From: Pelagicoccus sp. SDUM812005
GTDB lineage: Bacteria; Verrucomicrobiota; Verrucomicrobiia; Opitutales; Opitutaceae
Direction: 5' to 3'
DNA: 64,000 bases
NCBI RefSeq assembly: GCF_031127875.1
Contig: NZ_JARXIA010000016.1
Coordinates: forward strand, 62,001-126,000
Both the position numbers and the translations under genes were made by a program. Below the pieces are notes generated by a model, which saw only the letters and a list, made by a program, of their open reading frames with translations, was not told the origin of the DNA and searched no databases. The first letter of the stretch is position 1. Each line of letters opens with the position of its first letter. Shown here one piece after another: positions 1 to 8,404 of this stretch.

Positions 1-2
1 CG

Positions 3-1796
3 CGATCTCAGGAGAACGCGAGCGACGCTTTCTTCGAGCTCGATGCGTTCTCGATTTCCGCGAATCGCCTCGAATTGCCGGTGCAACAAGTTGGGAGCTC
101 GGTCACGGTGCTCGACGCTTACGAACTGCAAAACGGCAAAGACCTTTTCCTCGTCGATGCCCTGCGCGAAGTGCCGGGGCTGGTGATGCGCAACAATGGC
201 GGCCCGGGCGGTACCTTTGGTATTACGACCCGCGGCTTGAGCTCGAATCGCCCCACGGTGCTGCTCAATGGAATCGAGGTCAGCAATCCGTCCAACGGGC
301 AGATCCTCAATCTCGGCAACCTCTTCACAGCTTCCGCCTCGCGGGTGGAAGTCCTGCTGGGCCCGCAGAGCTCGCTTTACGGGGCCGATGCCTTGGCGGG
401 CGTGATCTCGGTCGATACCTTGGGTCCGGGAGCATCGAGCGGCGGCCGCGCGGTGGTGGGATATGGTTCCTACGATACTTACGACTACGGGCTCGGGCAT
501 TCCGGTTCGCGGGGCGGTTTGAGTTGGTCGGTGGACGCTTTGGTCCATGAGTCGGAAGGCTTTTCCGCCCAATCGCCAGAGTATGGCGAAGCCTGGGCCG
601 ACGACGATACCTACGACAATACCACGCTCAGCGGCGCGGTGGAATATGCTTTGAGCGAGACGGTGAGCGTGCATGCGTCGGCTGTTTACTTGGATACGTA
701 TTCCGAGTTCGATCCCGGCGATCCAGCCTGGGTTTGGGGGACGCCAGCGGGAGACAATTACGCGACCACGGAACAGCTGTTCGCGCGAGTCGGCAGCGAT
801 TTCGCTTTGCGCGACAATTGGACCAGCTCCGCAAACATTTCGTATTCGGATGTGGATACGCTTTCTTATTCCGACGGAAGCCCTTACAACGCTACCGGCA
901 AGCGCTACAAGTACGACTGGATCAATACGATTGAAGCGAACGAGAGCTGGAAGCTGGTTGCCGGAGTCGAGTACGAGGAAGAGGAAAACCTCAGCGACGT
1001 CGGGAATCGCAACGATACCTCTGTCTTCGTCGAAAACGTGTTCCAGTACAGCGACGCGCTCGATCTCACACTTGGCGCCCGCTATGACGACAATAGCGCT
1101 TATGGCGACGAAACGACCTACCGCGCGACCTTTAGCTACCGTCTGGACAATTGGGACGCGCGGGTTCGCGGATCCTTCGGAACGTCCTTCCAGGCGCCGT
1201 CCTTCTATCAGTTGTTCAACCAATGGTACGGAAATGTGGACCTGAAGCCGGAGAGCGGCGAAGGTTGGGACCTCGGTTTCGAGAAGAGCCTGGTCGGCGG
1301 CAAGCTGTTGCTCAGCTCCACGCTGTTCGGAAACAAGGTCGAAGATAAGATCGATTGGGACGGGGTTTACCGAAACCTGAGCTCCTACGAGTCGGTCGGG
1401 ATCGAGAATTCCGCCCGTTATTACGTGAACGATTCGCTTCGCCTGAAGGCTGCCTACACCTATAGCGACGCGGAGGAGGACGGCAGCCTCGAGGCATTGC
1501 GCGTTCCGCGCAGCGTCGCGTCGCTCGGCGCGAACTGGACGGGGCTCGACGGCAAGCTTGGCTTGAACGTGGATGCTCTGTTCGTATCCAGCCAATATGG
1601 CAGCAGCGGATCGCGAGGCTTGGGAGAGAAGCTCGAGGGCTACGAGGTCGTCAACTTCGCCGCGACTTACGAGACAACGGAGAACAGTTCGATCTGGCTA
1701 CGGATCGGAAACGTATTGGATACTGAATACGAAGAGATCTCCGGCTACCAAACTGCGGAAGCGAACGCGAGCGCCGGGATACGCCTGAACTTCTAA
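3..1796 (+). CDS. btuB: TonB-dependent outer-membrane receptor, BtuB-like (5' partial)
   Basis: Outer-membrane beta-barrel that would import a cobamide with TonB/ExbB/ExbD energy. The frame is open to the left edge, so the signal peptide and TonB box lie outside. What remains starts just before the plug domain (VDALREVPGLVMRNNGG, then an ITTRGLSSNRP strand and the VLLNGIEV segment) and runs through a long series of barrel strands. It ends in the typical C-terminal aromatic residue (IRLNF). Function as a cobamide receptor is inferred from the five cobamide genes directly downstream on the same strand; the fold itself does not prove the substrate. A cobalamin riboswitch, if present, would be upstream of the window. 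Confidence 0.88.
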   Translation, partial: RSQENASDAFFELDAFSISANRLELPVQQVGSSVTVLDAYELQNGKDLFLVDALREVPGLVMRNNGGPGGTFGITTRGLSSNRPTVLLNGIEVSNPSNGQILNLGNLFTASASRVEVLLGPQSSLYGADALAGVISVDTLGPGASSGGRAVVGYGSYDTYDYGLGHSGSRGGLSWSVDALVHESEGFSAQSPEYGEAWADDDTYDNTTLSGAVEYALSETVSVHASAVYLDTYSEFDPGDPAWVWGTPAGDNYATTEQLFARVGSDFALRDNWTSSANISYSDVDTLSYSDGSPYNATGKRYKYDWINTIEANESWKLVAGVEYEEEENLSDVGNRNDTSVFVENVFQYSDALDLTLGARYDDNSAYGDETTYRATFSYRLDNWDARVRGSFGTSFQAPSFYQLFNQWYGNVDLKPESGEGWDLGFEKSLVGGKLLLSSTLFGNKVEDKIDWDGVYRNLSSYESVGIENSARYYVNDSLRLKAAYTYSDAEEDGSLEALRVPRSVASLGANWTGLDGKLGLNVDALFVSSQYGSSGSRGLGEKLEGYEVVNFAATYETTENSSIWLRIGNVLDTEYEEISGYQTAEANASAGIRLNF

Positions 1797-1880
1797 TCTC
1801 TTTCTGTGCGGGGGCTCGCTAGTCGTTCAGGCAGTGCTCATGGCTGTTCGACGAGCGCGCTCCCTTTTTTGCCTACGCCG

Positions 1881-2978
1881 ATGAAATCGCTTATTGTTAT
1901 CCTTTTGCTATCGCAGTGCATCGTATCCTTTGCGGGGGAGCTGCGCTACGCCCAAAATTTTTCCATCGCTGCCTTTGAGGGATACAAAGAAATAACGGTT
2001 CGCAACACGTGGAAAGGAGCGGGGGACCACGAACAGGTTTACGCGCTCGTCCCGCGCGGAGCGGAACTGCCCGAGCTTGCTCCCGGAGCTGTGGTCGTTC
2101 GCACTCCGGTCGAGCGCCTAGCTATTATGGCGACTGTATTCCTCGGTCCGATACGCGACTTGGATCTTTACGATTCGCTGATCGGGATCGCTCATTTGGA
2201 CTACGCCAACGACGAACGGGCCCATGAATTGGTGGCCTCGGGCGTGGCCCGCGAGATCCAGTCCGGAAGCGGGATGGATGTGGAGTCGATGTTGATGTTG
2301 CAGCCGGATCTGATTCTTACCAGCACTACGGGAAATGCCAATTTCGACGTGCACCCGCAGATGCGGCGGGCGGGATTGCCCGTGGTCGTCACCGCCAGCT
2401 ACATGGAGAAGCATCCGTTGGCCCGCACGGAGTGGATCAAGTTCGTGGCGGCGTTCTACGACAAGGAAGCGGAAGCGGAGCGCATCTTCGACGGAATTGC
2501 CCAACGCTACGAAGCCTTGGTGAGCTTGACCCGCAACGTCAAGAATCGCCCCTCTGTCTTCTCCAGCGCGCCCTATTCGGGAGTCTGGCATGTGCCGGGA
2601 GGGAAGAGCTATACGGCGACTGCCTTTCGCCACGCGGGGGCCGACTACCTCTGGTCTGACAACGAGGCGACGGGCGGGGTGCCGCTCGACGTGGAGGTCA
2701 TTTTGCAGCGCGCCGGGGACGCGGACTACTGGCTGAATCCCAGCCACTACGACTCGATTCGAGCCCTGCTGGCGGCGGACGAGCGCTTCGCGGGCTTCAA
2801 GGCCTTGCAGAAGGGGCGGGTCTACAACAACACGGTCCGGGTGAACGCCAAGGGAGGTAACGACATTTTCGAGCGCGGCGTTTCGCATCCGGAGGAGGTA
2901 TTGGCGGACCTGATCAAGATCTTTCACCCCGAGCTTTTACCGGAACATGATTTTGTCTTTTACGAAAAGCTGAAGTGA
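1881..2978 (+). CDS. btuF: Periplasmic cobamide-binding protein, BtuF-like
   Basis: Substrate-binding protein of an iron-siderophore/cobamide type ABC importer, 365 residues. The ATG at 1881 is chosen because it begins a clear signal peptide (MKSLIVILLLSQ, cleavage after about residue 18); upstream in-frame codons would bury it. Two alpha/beta lobes fit the class III binding fold, with the family's segment about finding the ligand signature (ESMLMLQPDLIL) and a later VEVILQRAGDADYW stretch. It lies 84 bp after the receptor and 21 bp before the permease, so it very likely belongs to that transporter. Ferric siderophore binding is the alternative, but the context favours cobamides. Confidence 0.85.
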   Translation: MKSLIVILLLSQCIVSFAGELRYAQNFSIAAFEGYKEITVRNTWKGAGDHEQVYALVPRGAELPELAPGAVVVRTPVERLAIMATVFLGPIRDLDLYDSLIGIAHLDYANDERAHELVASGVAREIQSGSGMDVESMLMLQPDLILTSTTGNANFDVHPQMRRAGLPVVVTASYMEKHPLARTEWIKFVAAFYDKEAEAERIFDGIAQRYEALVSLTRNVKNRPSVFSSAPYSGVWHVPGGKSYTATAFRHAGADYLWSDNEATGGVPLDVEVILQRAGDADYWLNPSHYDSIRALLAADERFAGFKALQKGRVYNNTVRVNAKGGNDIFERGVSHPEEVLADLIKIFHPELLPEHDFVFYEKLK

Positions 2979-2999
2979 GCTTTTGTATCCAATTTTTCG

Positions 3000-4049
3000 A
3001 TGACCCCTAAGCCAAACTCCAAACCGCCTACGGCCCTGCTTTTCCTCGTCTTGGGGATCGGTGTGCTGGCGCTTTTCTTGGCCAACGTGTGCCTAGGTTC
3101 GGCCACCTTGTCGCTCGGTGACGTCTGGGGAGCGCTGACGGGGAAAGGCAGTTCCATCAGCAGCCAGATCGTTATCGACTTCCGCTTGCCGCGAGCCTTG
3201 ACGGCCTTGCTGGCGGGAGCGGCTCTAGCCGTATCCGGATTGTTGATGCAGACTATTTTTAGGAATCCGCTCGCGGATCCGTTCGTGCTGGGCGTCAATT
3301 CCGGAGCGAGCCTAGGCGTGGCCATCGTCCTGCTGGTCCTTGCTCCGGCAGGGGTGAGCTTGACTCAAGGCTTGGAGCTTAGCGGCCACCTGCTGGTGGT
3401 GATCGCCGCCACGGGTGGCGCCGCGGTGGTGTTGGGCATCGTTCTTTCGTTTGCTCAACGAGTGGATGTCATGTCGCTCCTGATTCTGGGATTGATGCTA
3501 AGCTATGCGGTGGGAGCGGTGGTGAGCGTGCTCATGTTTTACAGCATGGCGGAGCGCTTGCAGTCGTTCTTCGCCTGGTCCTACGGCACTTTCGGCAACG
3601 TAGCCTGGAGTCATATGCGGGTGTTTGGAGCCTGCGTTTCTGCGGGGGCGCTGGCTTCGCTTTTCCTCTGCAAGCCGCTGGATGCGATGCTGATGGGAGA
3701 ACGATTCGCGGAGTCCTTGGGCACGCGGGTGAAGCGGGTGAGGATCCTCTCCCTTGGCTTGGCTTCGCTGATGGCCGGAACGGTGACGGGCTTTTGCGGC
3801 CCGATTGGATTTTTGGGCATCGCGGCCCCGCATCTGTGTCGCTATCTCTTCAAGACTGCCCAGCACAAGGTCCTGATTCCAGCGTCCTTGCTGGGAGGCG
3901 CGGGCATCGCTCTGGCGGCGGACTTGGTGGCCAAGGCGCCCGGATTCGATGGGGCGCTGCCGCTCAACGCGGTTACGGCTCTGGTGGGGGCTCCGGTGAT
4001 CATCGTGGCCTTGATCCGTCAGCGCAACCTTAGGAAGGCCTTCGGATGA
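3000..4049 (+). CDS. btuC: Cobamide ABC transporter permease, BtuC-like (FecCD family)
   Basis: Inner-membrane permease of 349 residues, the normal length for the FecCD family. About ten hydrophobic segments are visible. Family landmarks include [20 protein letters not shown] near residues 60-80, [20 protein letters not shown] just after, and [17 protein letters not shown] near 265. Its stop overlaps the start of the ATPase gene by four bases (ATGA at 4046-4049), which indicates translational coupling. It would form the channel through which the BtuF-delivered corrinoid crosses the membrane. Confidence 0.92.
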   Translation: MTPKPNSKPPTALLFLVLGIGVLALFLANVCLGSATLSLGDVWGALTGKGSSISSQIVIDFRLPRALTALLAGAALAVSGLLMQTIFRNPLADPFVLGVNSGASLGVAIVLLVLAPAGVSLTQGLELSGHLLVVIAATGGAAVVLGIVLSFAQRVDVMSLLILGLMLSYAVGAVVSVLMFYSMAERLQSFFAWSYGTFGNVAWSHMRVFGACVSAGALASLFLCKPLDAMLMGERFAESLGTRVKRVRILSLGLASLMAGTVTGFCGPIGFLGIAAPHLCRYLFKTAQHKVLIPASLLGGAGIALAADLVAKAPGFDGALPLNAVTALVGAPVIIVALIRQRNLRKAFG

Positions 4050-5077
4050 GGGTACCGCTGGAAGCAATCGGCTTGAGCGTGGGCTACACGGCAAAAGGCG
4101 GCCAGGTTCGCGTCGTGGCCAGCGGCCTTGACCTGAAGCTGGCGGCTGGGGAGTTCGTTTGCTTGCTGGGGCCGAATGGCGTGGGGAAGTCGACCTTGAT
4201 TCGCAGCTTGTCGGGCATGCAGAAGCCTTTGGGCGGCCGTATACGAATTGCGGATACGGAGATCGGATCGATGAGCCCCAAAGAAAAGGCCCGCTCGGTA
4301 AGCGTGGTGCTGACCGATAGTCTGCCGCAGGGAATGTTTGACGCTTATTCGGTGGTAGCGCTGGGACGGCATCCTCACACCGGTTGGACGGGAAGCTTGG
4401 GACAAGAGGACCGAGCCCGCATCGATTGGGCCTTGCAGGCGGTCGGGGCAACGGAGCTGGCACCGCGTCAGGTTTCGGAATTGAGCGATGGCGAACGTCA
4501 AAAGGTGATGATCGCTCGGGCCCTAGCCCAGGAGACGAACTTGATCTTGCTCGATGAGCCGACGGCGTTTCTCGACTTGCCGCGGCGGGTGGAGCTGATG
4601 CGTACCTTGAGGGATCTGGCTCGGGTGCAGGGCTTGAGCATTTTGCTTTCGACCCATGACCTCGACCTTGCCTTGCGCAGCGCGGATAAGCTTTGGCTTT
4701 TAGGAAACGATGGGTCCTTGACCACCGGAATGCCGGAAGCTCTGGCGCTTGGAGGAAGCATTGCCAGAACCTTCGCTTCTCGCGAGGTGGATTGGGACAG
4801 CGAGCAGGGAGCCTTTCGCATGCATAGCCACAGCTGCGCCAGCGTGGCCCTCGATGGAAGGGGCGCGGCTGAAGTTTGGACGCGGCGGGCGTTGGCCCGA
4901 ATTGGCTACGAAGTGCTGTCAGCAGAAAGCGCATCCAAATTGAGGATACGGATTCTGGAAATGGAGGGGGACGTCGCCTGGGAAATCGCAGCCAGCGAAG
5001 AAACGAAGCGCGTCGCCACCCTCGAGGAGCTTGTTGGCTTCTTGCTAGGGCGCGAGCACAAGGAGGAAAACCGATAG
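4046..5077 (+). CDS. btuD: Cobamide ABC transporter ATPase, BtuD-like, with C-terminal extension
   Basis: ATP-binding subunit. Walker A (GPNGVGKST) near residue 45, signature LSDGERQK near 145, Walker [11 protein letters not shown] near 165 and the switch histidine (STHD) near 200 are all present. The protein has 343 residues, while FepC/BtuD ATPases are usually about 255-270. The extra 80-90 residues at the C-terminus begin after FRMHSHSC and contain an alpha/beta stretch that I do not recognise as a named domain. The start overlaps the permease stop by ATGA. The extension could be regulatory. Confidence 0.9.
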   Translation: MRVPLEAIGLSVGYTAKGGQVRVVASGLDLKLAAGEFVCLLGPNGVGKSTLIRSLSGMQKPLGGRIRIADTEIGSMSPKEKARSVSVVLTDSLPQGMFDAYSVVALGRHPHTGWTGSLGQEDRARIDWALQAVGATELAPRQVSELSDGERQKVMIARALAQETNLILLDEPTAFLDLPRRVELMRTLRDLARVQGLSILLSTHDLDLALRSADKLWLLGNDGSLTTGMPEALALGGSIARTFASREVDWDSEQGAFRMHSHSCASVALDGRGAAEVWTRRALARIGYEVLSAESASKLRIRILEMEGDVAWEIAASEETKRVATLEELVGFLLGREHKEENR

Positions 5078-5079
5078 CT

Positions 5080-6240
5080 ATGAAGATAGGCGAGTATTAC
5101 GATGGGGCGGCGCTTTTCCGCGAGGAGAAGATTGTGTATGCCCAATTCCTGAAGCCGCATCGGGTGCTGTCGACCTGTCGCTTGAACGGCGGTTTGCGGG
5201 AGGATTTGCAGTATCTCTACAACCACCAGTCTTGCGAACCGCGGGCCCACAGCGGTACGGATCTTTGCCAGGTCGCGGTGAAGGAACCGGAACGCTACCA
5301 AAAGCGGATCGCTGGCAAGGCGGGGATCGACTTCGCGAAAAGCGCTTCCCTAGGAACGGCTGCGAACGTAAACAATGCGGCAGTAGCGGAAGAACGCCAT
5401 GAAGGCTTGCAGGTTGTCGCTATTACCACGGCTGGAGTGGGCGGCAATGGCGGCAGAGCCGGAGACCCCGCTTCCTACTATGCTTCGGAGAATGGGATCG
5501 TGGTGATCGACCGGCCTCCGCCCGCAGCCGGTACGATCAATACTATTTTGTTGATTAACCAGGAATTGAGCAACGGGGCCTTGGTATCGGCCAGTACGGT
5601 GATGACGGAAGCGAAGTCGAGCGTGCTGCAAGAGCTCATGGCTCCCTCTCGCTACTCGGAGGGAATTGCCACCGGCACGGGTACGGACCAGATCGGGATC
5701 GCCTGCTTGCTGGGAACGCGTATCCAGCACACGGATGCGAATAAGCACTCGAAGTTAGGGGAATTGATTGGAGTTGCGGTGCGCCGTTCCCTTTTCGAAG
5801 CTTTGAATCTGCAATCGGGGCTGACCCCGGACTCGCGTCGCTCTAGCTTGGCTCAGCTTCTTCGCTTCGGCGAAACGGAAGCGAGTTTTATCGGAGGAAT
5901 CCAGCAGCTGTTGCCGCCGGAAGTAGGGGACCTGTTCGAGGCGAACTTTCTCTCTGCCAACCACGATCCAGTCACGGTTGCGGCGGTGCAGGCGCTGGTG
6001 CATGTTCGCGATCAATTCGTTTGGGGCGTTTCACCTTCGGGGTGTATCCACGAAATCATGATCGGTCACGCGGCGCTAGTGGCTTCGGCGGTAAGTGGTC
6101 GAGAGATAGGCCGTAAGGATATGCAATTGAAACTCGGTTCCTTCGAGGTGAATCTCGAGTCGGCTTCCTTTCTGGAGCTGGTGCGGCGCAGTTTTGCGGT
6201 GGGCTATGCCGTGAAGTGGAGCGGTCGCTTCGATGATTGA
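5080..6240 (+). CDS. cbiZ: Adenosylcobinamide amidohydrolase, CbiZ
   Basis: CbiZ cleaves the aminopropanol arm of adenosylcobinamide (and of pseudocobalamins in some bacteria) to give adenosylcobyric acid, allowing remodelling of scavenged corrinoids. The ATG at 5080 is chosen because a strong ribosome-binding site (AAGGAGG) lies at 5060-5066; it is two bases after the btuD stop. Family features are the TAGVGGNGGRAGDP glycine-rich region, the GTINTILLINQ core, and TGTGTDQIGIAC near residue 210. The protein has 386 residues, longer than archaeal CbiZ, with about 150 residues at the C-terminus that include a GVSPSGCIHEIM segment. Operon position after btuCD supports salvage. Confidence 0.85.
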   Translation: MKIGEYYDGAALFREEKIVYAQFLKPHRVLSTCRLNGGLREDLQYLYNHQSCEPRAHSGTDLCQVAVKEPERYQKRIAGKAGIDFAKSASLGTAANVNNAAVAEERHEGLQVVAITTAGVGGNGGRAGDPASYYASENGIVVIDRPPPAAGTINTILLINQELSNGALVSASTVMTEAKSSVLQELMAPSRYSEGIATGTGTDQIGIACLLGTRIQHTDANKHSKLGELIGVAVRRSLFEALNLQSGLTPDSRRSSLAQLLRFGETEASFIGGIQQLLPPEVGDLFEANFLSANHDPVTVAAVQALVHVRDQFVWGVSPSGCIHEIMIGHAALVASAVSGREIGRKDMQLKLGSFEVNLESASFLELVRRSFAVGYAVKWSGRFDD

Positions 6241-6273
6241 GTCGATCGGGAACAATATTTAATAAACAAGACT

Positions 6274-6846
6274 ATGCCAAAAGGAAATATTTCAACGCGC
6301 TCCGGCGACAAGGGGACGACTGGAGTGGGCGGCGGCGGCCGCGTCGACAAGGACGACGCGCGGATCGAGGCGCTGGGCGATCTCGACGAGGCCAACAGCG
6401 TGATCGGGGTGCTGCGCAGCGTATTGCCTCCGGAGCATGATTGGGAAGCCGGGTTGCAGCGTATCCAAACGGAGATGATGAATCTGATGGGGCACGTGGC
6501 GACGCCGTCGACCTCCGAGCGTCAGCCTAAGGTACCGTTGCCGGACGATTCCGCGCTTTGGATGGAAGCGTGGATGCGGGAGATCGAGGAGAGCTTGGCG
6601 GATGCGACCGAGTATTTCTTGTTGCCGGGAGGCAATGCCATCTCGGCGCAGTGCCATATGGTGCGCACTGTAGCGCGTCGCGCGGAGCGACGCCTGGTGA
6701 CCTTGAATAAGATCGATCCCGTGGCTCCAAGCATTCTGCAGTTCGTCAATCGCCTTTCGGACTTGGCTTTTAAGCTGGCTCGCCAGGAGACGCACCGGAA
6801 GGGCTTGACGGAAGAGCGCTGGCGTTTGTTCAAGCGCGAGCGTTAG
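6274..6846 (+). CDS. Cob(I)alamin adenosyltransferase, PduO type
   Basis: Transfers the 5'-deoxyadenosyl group of ATP to Co(I) corrinoids. The 190-residue protein shows the N-terminal ATP-binding motif STRSGDKGTTG (residues 6-16), a DDARIEALGDLDEANS segment, and the TVARRAERRLVTL helix near residue 130, which is characteristic of the PduO class rather than the CobA/BtuR class. The ATG at 6274 is the only start that keeps the ATP motif complete; no clear Shine-Dalgarno is visible. It sits between cbiZ and cobQ on the same strand, so the operon can adenosylate imported corrinoids, which CbiZ and CobQ both need as substrates. Confidence 0.92.
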   Translation: MPKGNISTRSGDKGTTGVGGGGRVDKDDARIEALGDLDEANSVIGVLRSVLPPEHDWEAGLQRIQTEMMNLMGHVATPSTSERQPKVPLPDDSALWMEAWMREIEESLADATEYFLLPGGNAISAQCHMVRTVARRAERRLVTLNKIDPVAPSILQFVNRLSDLAFKLARQETHRKGLTEERWRLFKRER

Positions 6847-6856
6847 CCGGCGTTTG

Positions 6857-8311
6857 ATGAAGGCAATCTCGGTTTTAGGGACCTCGTCCAATGCGGGCAA
6901 GAGTTGGGTGTCTACGGCGCTCTGCGCGTGGCTGAGGCTGCAAGGCGTAAAGGTGGCGCCCTTCAAGGCGCAGAATATGGCCAACAACGCGTTCGCTACC
7001 TTGGGCGGTGGGGAGATTGGCGTCGCCCAAGCCGTGCAAGCGGAAGCCTGCGACTTGCTGCCGCGGGTGGAGATGAATCCTATTCTCCTGAAGCCGAACG
7101 GGCCGGACGGATCGCAAATCGTGCGACTGGGAGTTGCTGGCGAGACTACGAGCGCTCGCGACTATTACACGAGTATCGAGAATTCTTGGACAACGGTTCG
7201 CGAGACTTTGGACTATTGGAAGGCGGAGTGCGAGGTGTTGGTGCTGGAGGGAGCCGGCAGTCCGGTGGAGCTGAACCTGATGAATCGGGATATCGTAAAC
7301 TTGCGTCCCGTCGAGTATTTGGATGGGCGGTGGTTGCTTGTATCCAATATTGAATACGGGGGTGTTTTCGCCCAGGTTCTCGGGACTTGGAATTTGATGC
7401 CCGATGTCATGAAACCACTGGGCATGGGCGTAGTGGTGAATCGTTTTCGCGGCGACCTGAGTTTGTTCGACGGAGCGAAAGCGGAGATCGAGTCACGTAG
7501 CGAGCTTCCTTACCTAGGCGTGCTGCCCTTCGATTCGACCTTAGCGATCGACGATGAAGACAGCTTGAACGCGGTGGCGGGGCGACCGAGATCCGGCGAA
7601 CCGTATATCGCTTGGGTCAAGTATCCGCGCGTATCCAACAGCCAAGATCAATTGCCGTGGAGGAATGACGCGGGCGTGCAAAGCGTTTGGACGGAATCGC
7701 CCGATGTCGTTCGTGATGCAGCCGCCGTAGTCCTGCCCGGAAGCAAGAATACGCTAGCGGATCTCGCTTGGCTGAAGGAGCGAGGCCTCGCCGATGCGGT
7801 GCAGGTTGCTGCCAGGGCTGGCCGGCCGGTGGTTGGGATTTGCGGGGGAAAGCAGATGCTCGGGCGGACGCTATTCGATCCAGCTTCGGGCGAGAGCGCG
7901 GAGGGGCTGGGCTTGTTGCCGCTGGAATCGGAATTTTTGCGGAAAAAGCGTGTGGTGCGGAACGAAGCAAGGTACGAAGGCCAGGTTTGGGAGACCTTTG
8001 AGATCCACACCGGCGAAAGTCGCTGGGTCGACGCTTCGAGCTGCGAGACTTTGCTGGAGGCCCGCAAGGCGGGGGAAGGCGCTTTCCGGGCGGATGGTAT
8101 TAAGCTGGGAAAGGTTTGGGGCAGCTATCAGCATGGCCTCTTCGACGCTGCGGAGATGAGGCAGCGGCTGGTGGTGGAGGCTGGGATAGGCGAGGCTAGG
8201 ATTTGCGAGGAAAATTGGAAGGCCAAGCGGGCGCTGGTGTACGCGCGAATGGCGGAATCGTTGGATCGGTATTTGGATCTGGATACAGTGAAGCGGTATC
8301 TAGGGCTGTGA
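6857..8311 (+). CDS. cobQ: Cobyric acid synthase, CobQ
   Basis: Amidates peripheral carboxylates of adenosylcobyrinic a,c-diamide to give cobyric acid, using glutamine and ATP. Residues 8-16 carry the P-loop-like GTSSNAGKS, followed by APFKAQNMANN. The C-terminal class I glutaminase domain has the nucleophile cysteine in GICGGKQMLG (about residue 320) and the histidine in SYQHGLFD (about 425). Length of 484 residues is normal. I start at ATG 6857 rather than TTG 6854. It is 10 bp after the adenosyltransferase gene. Its coexistence with cbiZ means cobyric acid can be reached by two routes. Confidence 0.93.
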   Translation: MKAISVLGTSSNAGKSWVSTALCAWLRLQGVKVAPFKAQNMANNAFATLGGGEIGVAQAVQAEACDLLPRVEMNPILLKPNGPDGSQIVRLGVAGETTSARDYYTSIENSWTTVRETLDYWKAECEVLVLEGAGSPVELNLMNRDIVNLRPVEYLDGRWLLVSNIEYGGVFAQVLGTWNLMPDVMKPLGMGVVVNRFRGDLSLFDGAKAEIESRSELPYLGVLPFDSTLAIDDEDSLNAVAGRPRSGEPYIAWVKYPRVSNSQDQLPWRNDAGVQSVWTESPDVVRDAAAVVLPGSKNTLADLAWLKERGLADAVQVAARAGRPVVGICGGKQMLGRTLFDPASGESAEGLGLLPLESEFLRKKRVVRNEARYEGQVWETFEIHTGESRWVDASSCETLLEARKAGEGAFRADGIKLGKVWGSYQHGLFDAAEMRQRLVVEAGIGEARICEENWKAKRALVYARMAESLDRYLDLDTVKRYLGL

Positions 8312-8317
8312 GGGGGG

Positions 8318-8404
8318 TAGTCCGTAGCGCCGCGCTTTAGCCGGCGACAGCGGAGAATTGATCTTGCATCGCGGTCGCCGGCTGAAGCTCGGCGCTACGG
8401 ACTA
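8318..8404. repeat. Palindromic repeat, family B copy 1 (REP-like)
   Basis: Two 31-base arms (8318-8348 and 8374-8404) are near-perfect reverse complements with a 25-base loop. The arm core is TAGCGCCGMGCTTTAGCCGG. A second copy lies at 50890-50966. The right end supplies the TAG stop codon (8402-8404) of the minus-strand oxidoreductase gene. As an RNA it would form a very stable hairpin between convergent genes and may serve as a bidirectional transcript end. Confidence 0.9.

Noticed and set aside
1..74. Cobalamin riboswitch before the uptake operon
   Set aside because: The window starts inside the receptor gene. No riboswitch-like leader was seen elsewhere among the operon genes, whose gaps are too short.
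3498..4934. 478-codon minus-strand frame over btuC and btuD
   Set aside because: Arg/Pro/Ser-rich translation without any motif, antisense to two well-supported transporter genes.
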